In this document: piece after piece, positions 41,004 through 41,020 of the stretch | How the letters are laid out: each line of letters begins with the position of its first letter | Numbering within the stretch: the stretch's first letter is position 1 | Source: Paludibacteraceae bacterium | GTDB taxonomy: Bacteria; Bacteroidota; Bacteroidia; Bacteroidales; Paludibacteraceae | Length of the DNA stretch: 41,020 nucleotides | Direction of reading: 5' to 3' | NCBI GenBank assembly: GCA_017467185.1 | Contig: JAFTSS010000076.1 | Location: 1-41,020 of the forward strand | Made by a program: the position numbers and the translations under genes | Notes under the pieces: model-generated | Told to the model about the DNA's origin: nothing | The model's database searches: none | Seen by the model: the letters and a program-made list of their open reading frames with translations, nothing else

Positions 41004-41020
41004 CAGTCCGTTTCGACGCA

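Overview
The window reads as a piece of chromosome from a low-GC anaerobic member of the Bacteroidota, most likely order Bacteroidales. The evidence is: promoters of the type TTG-N19/20-TAnnTTTG in front of many genes; a T9SS C-terminal sorting domain on a secreted GH13 enzyme; a DUF4270 lipoprotein; a BspA-type LRR protein; an OstA-like/SurA/parvulin cluster typical of the order; and anaerobic enzymes (NrdD/NrdG, 2-oxoacid:ferredoxin oxidoreductase, formate-THF ligase). The species cannot be fixed from the sequence alone.

Layout, left to right. 1-3190 (+): end of an unidentified gene, then clpP and clpX, then a lipoprotein of a Bacteroidales paralogous family. A long bidirectional hairpin terminator (3193-3242) separates these from a roughly 12.4 kb minus-strand gene run (15623 down to 3261): gpmI, a double-parvulin foldase, a SurA-like lipoprotein, a SurA-like isomerase, an OstA/LptA-like protein, a Usp-like protein, a triple-LysM protein with a periplasmic-binding fold, a small beta-barrel protein and fhs. 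Most of this run concerns folding and assembly of envelope proteins. 15.8-17.4 kb (+): a promoter, a structured RNA with a terminator-like end, and two small secreted proteins. 17.4-29.9 kb (-): tRNA-Lys(CUU), clpC, DUF4270 lipoprotein, a half-size starch-synthase-like protein, a secreted alpha-amylase, a transglutaminase-like protein, nrdG and nrdD. 30.0-35.1 kb (mostly +): an accessory-looking interval with short palindromic repeats, a second copy of the structured RNA in front of an LRR-TonB fusion gene, a duplicated HWPGG membrane protein, a remnant of a DUF4143 ATPase and an AbiEi/AbiEii toxin-antitoxin pair. 35.1-39.9 kb (-): korB, korA, ettA. 40.1-41.0 kb: tRNA-Lys(UUU), then an AT-rich tract ending in two tandem strong promoters that fire off the right edge.

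Two patterns stand out. First, two paralogous structured RNAs (about 15842-16083 and 30776-30987) share GTTTGGCG/CGCCAAAC stems, show compensatory changes in the flanking stems, have a Bacteroidota promoter at the 5' end and a terminator-like hairpin at the 3' end, and each sits just upstream of a plus-strand gene for a secreted protein with no visible promoter of its own. They may be a pair of small RNAs (possibly an already catalogued Bacteroidales family or 6S-like) or an attenuating leader. Second, nearly every gene border carries degenerate tandem repeats of 6-10 bp words (for example TAGCGAG, TCATTCC, AATGCAC, TAGTGAT, TCTCGTATC). A few words recur at distant loci. Some have entered coding sequence, where they encode parts of signal peptides, supply stop codons, or form a terminator hairpin.
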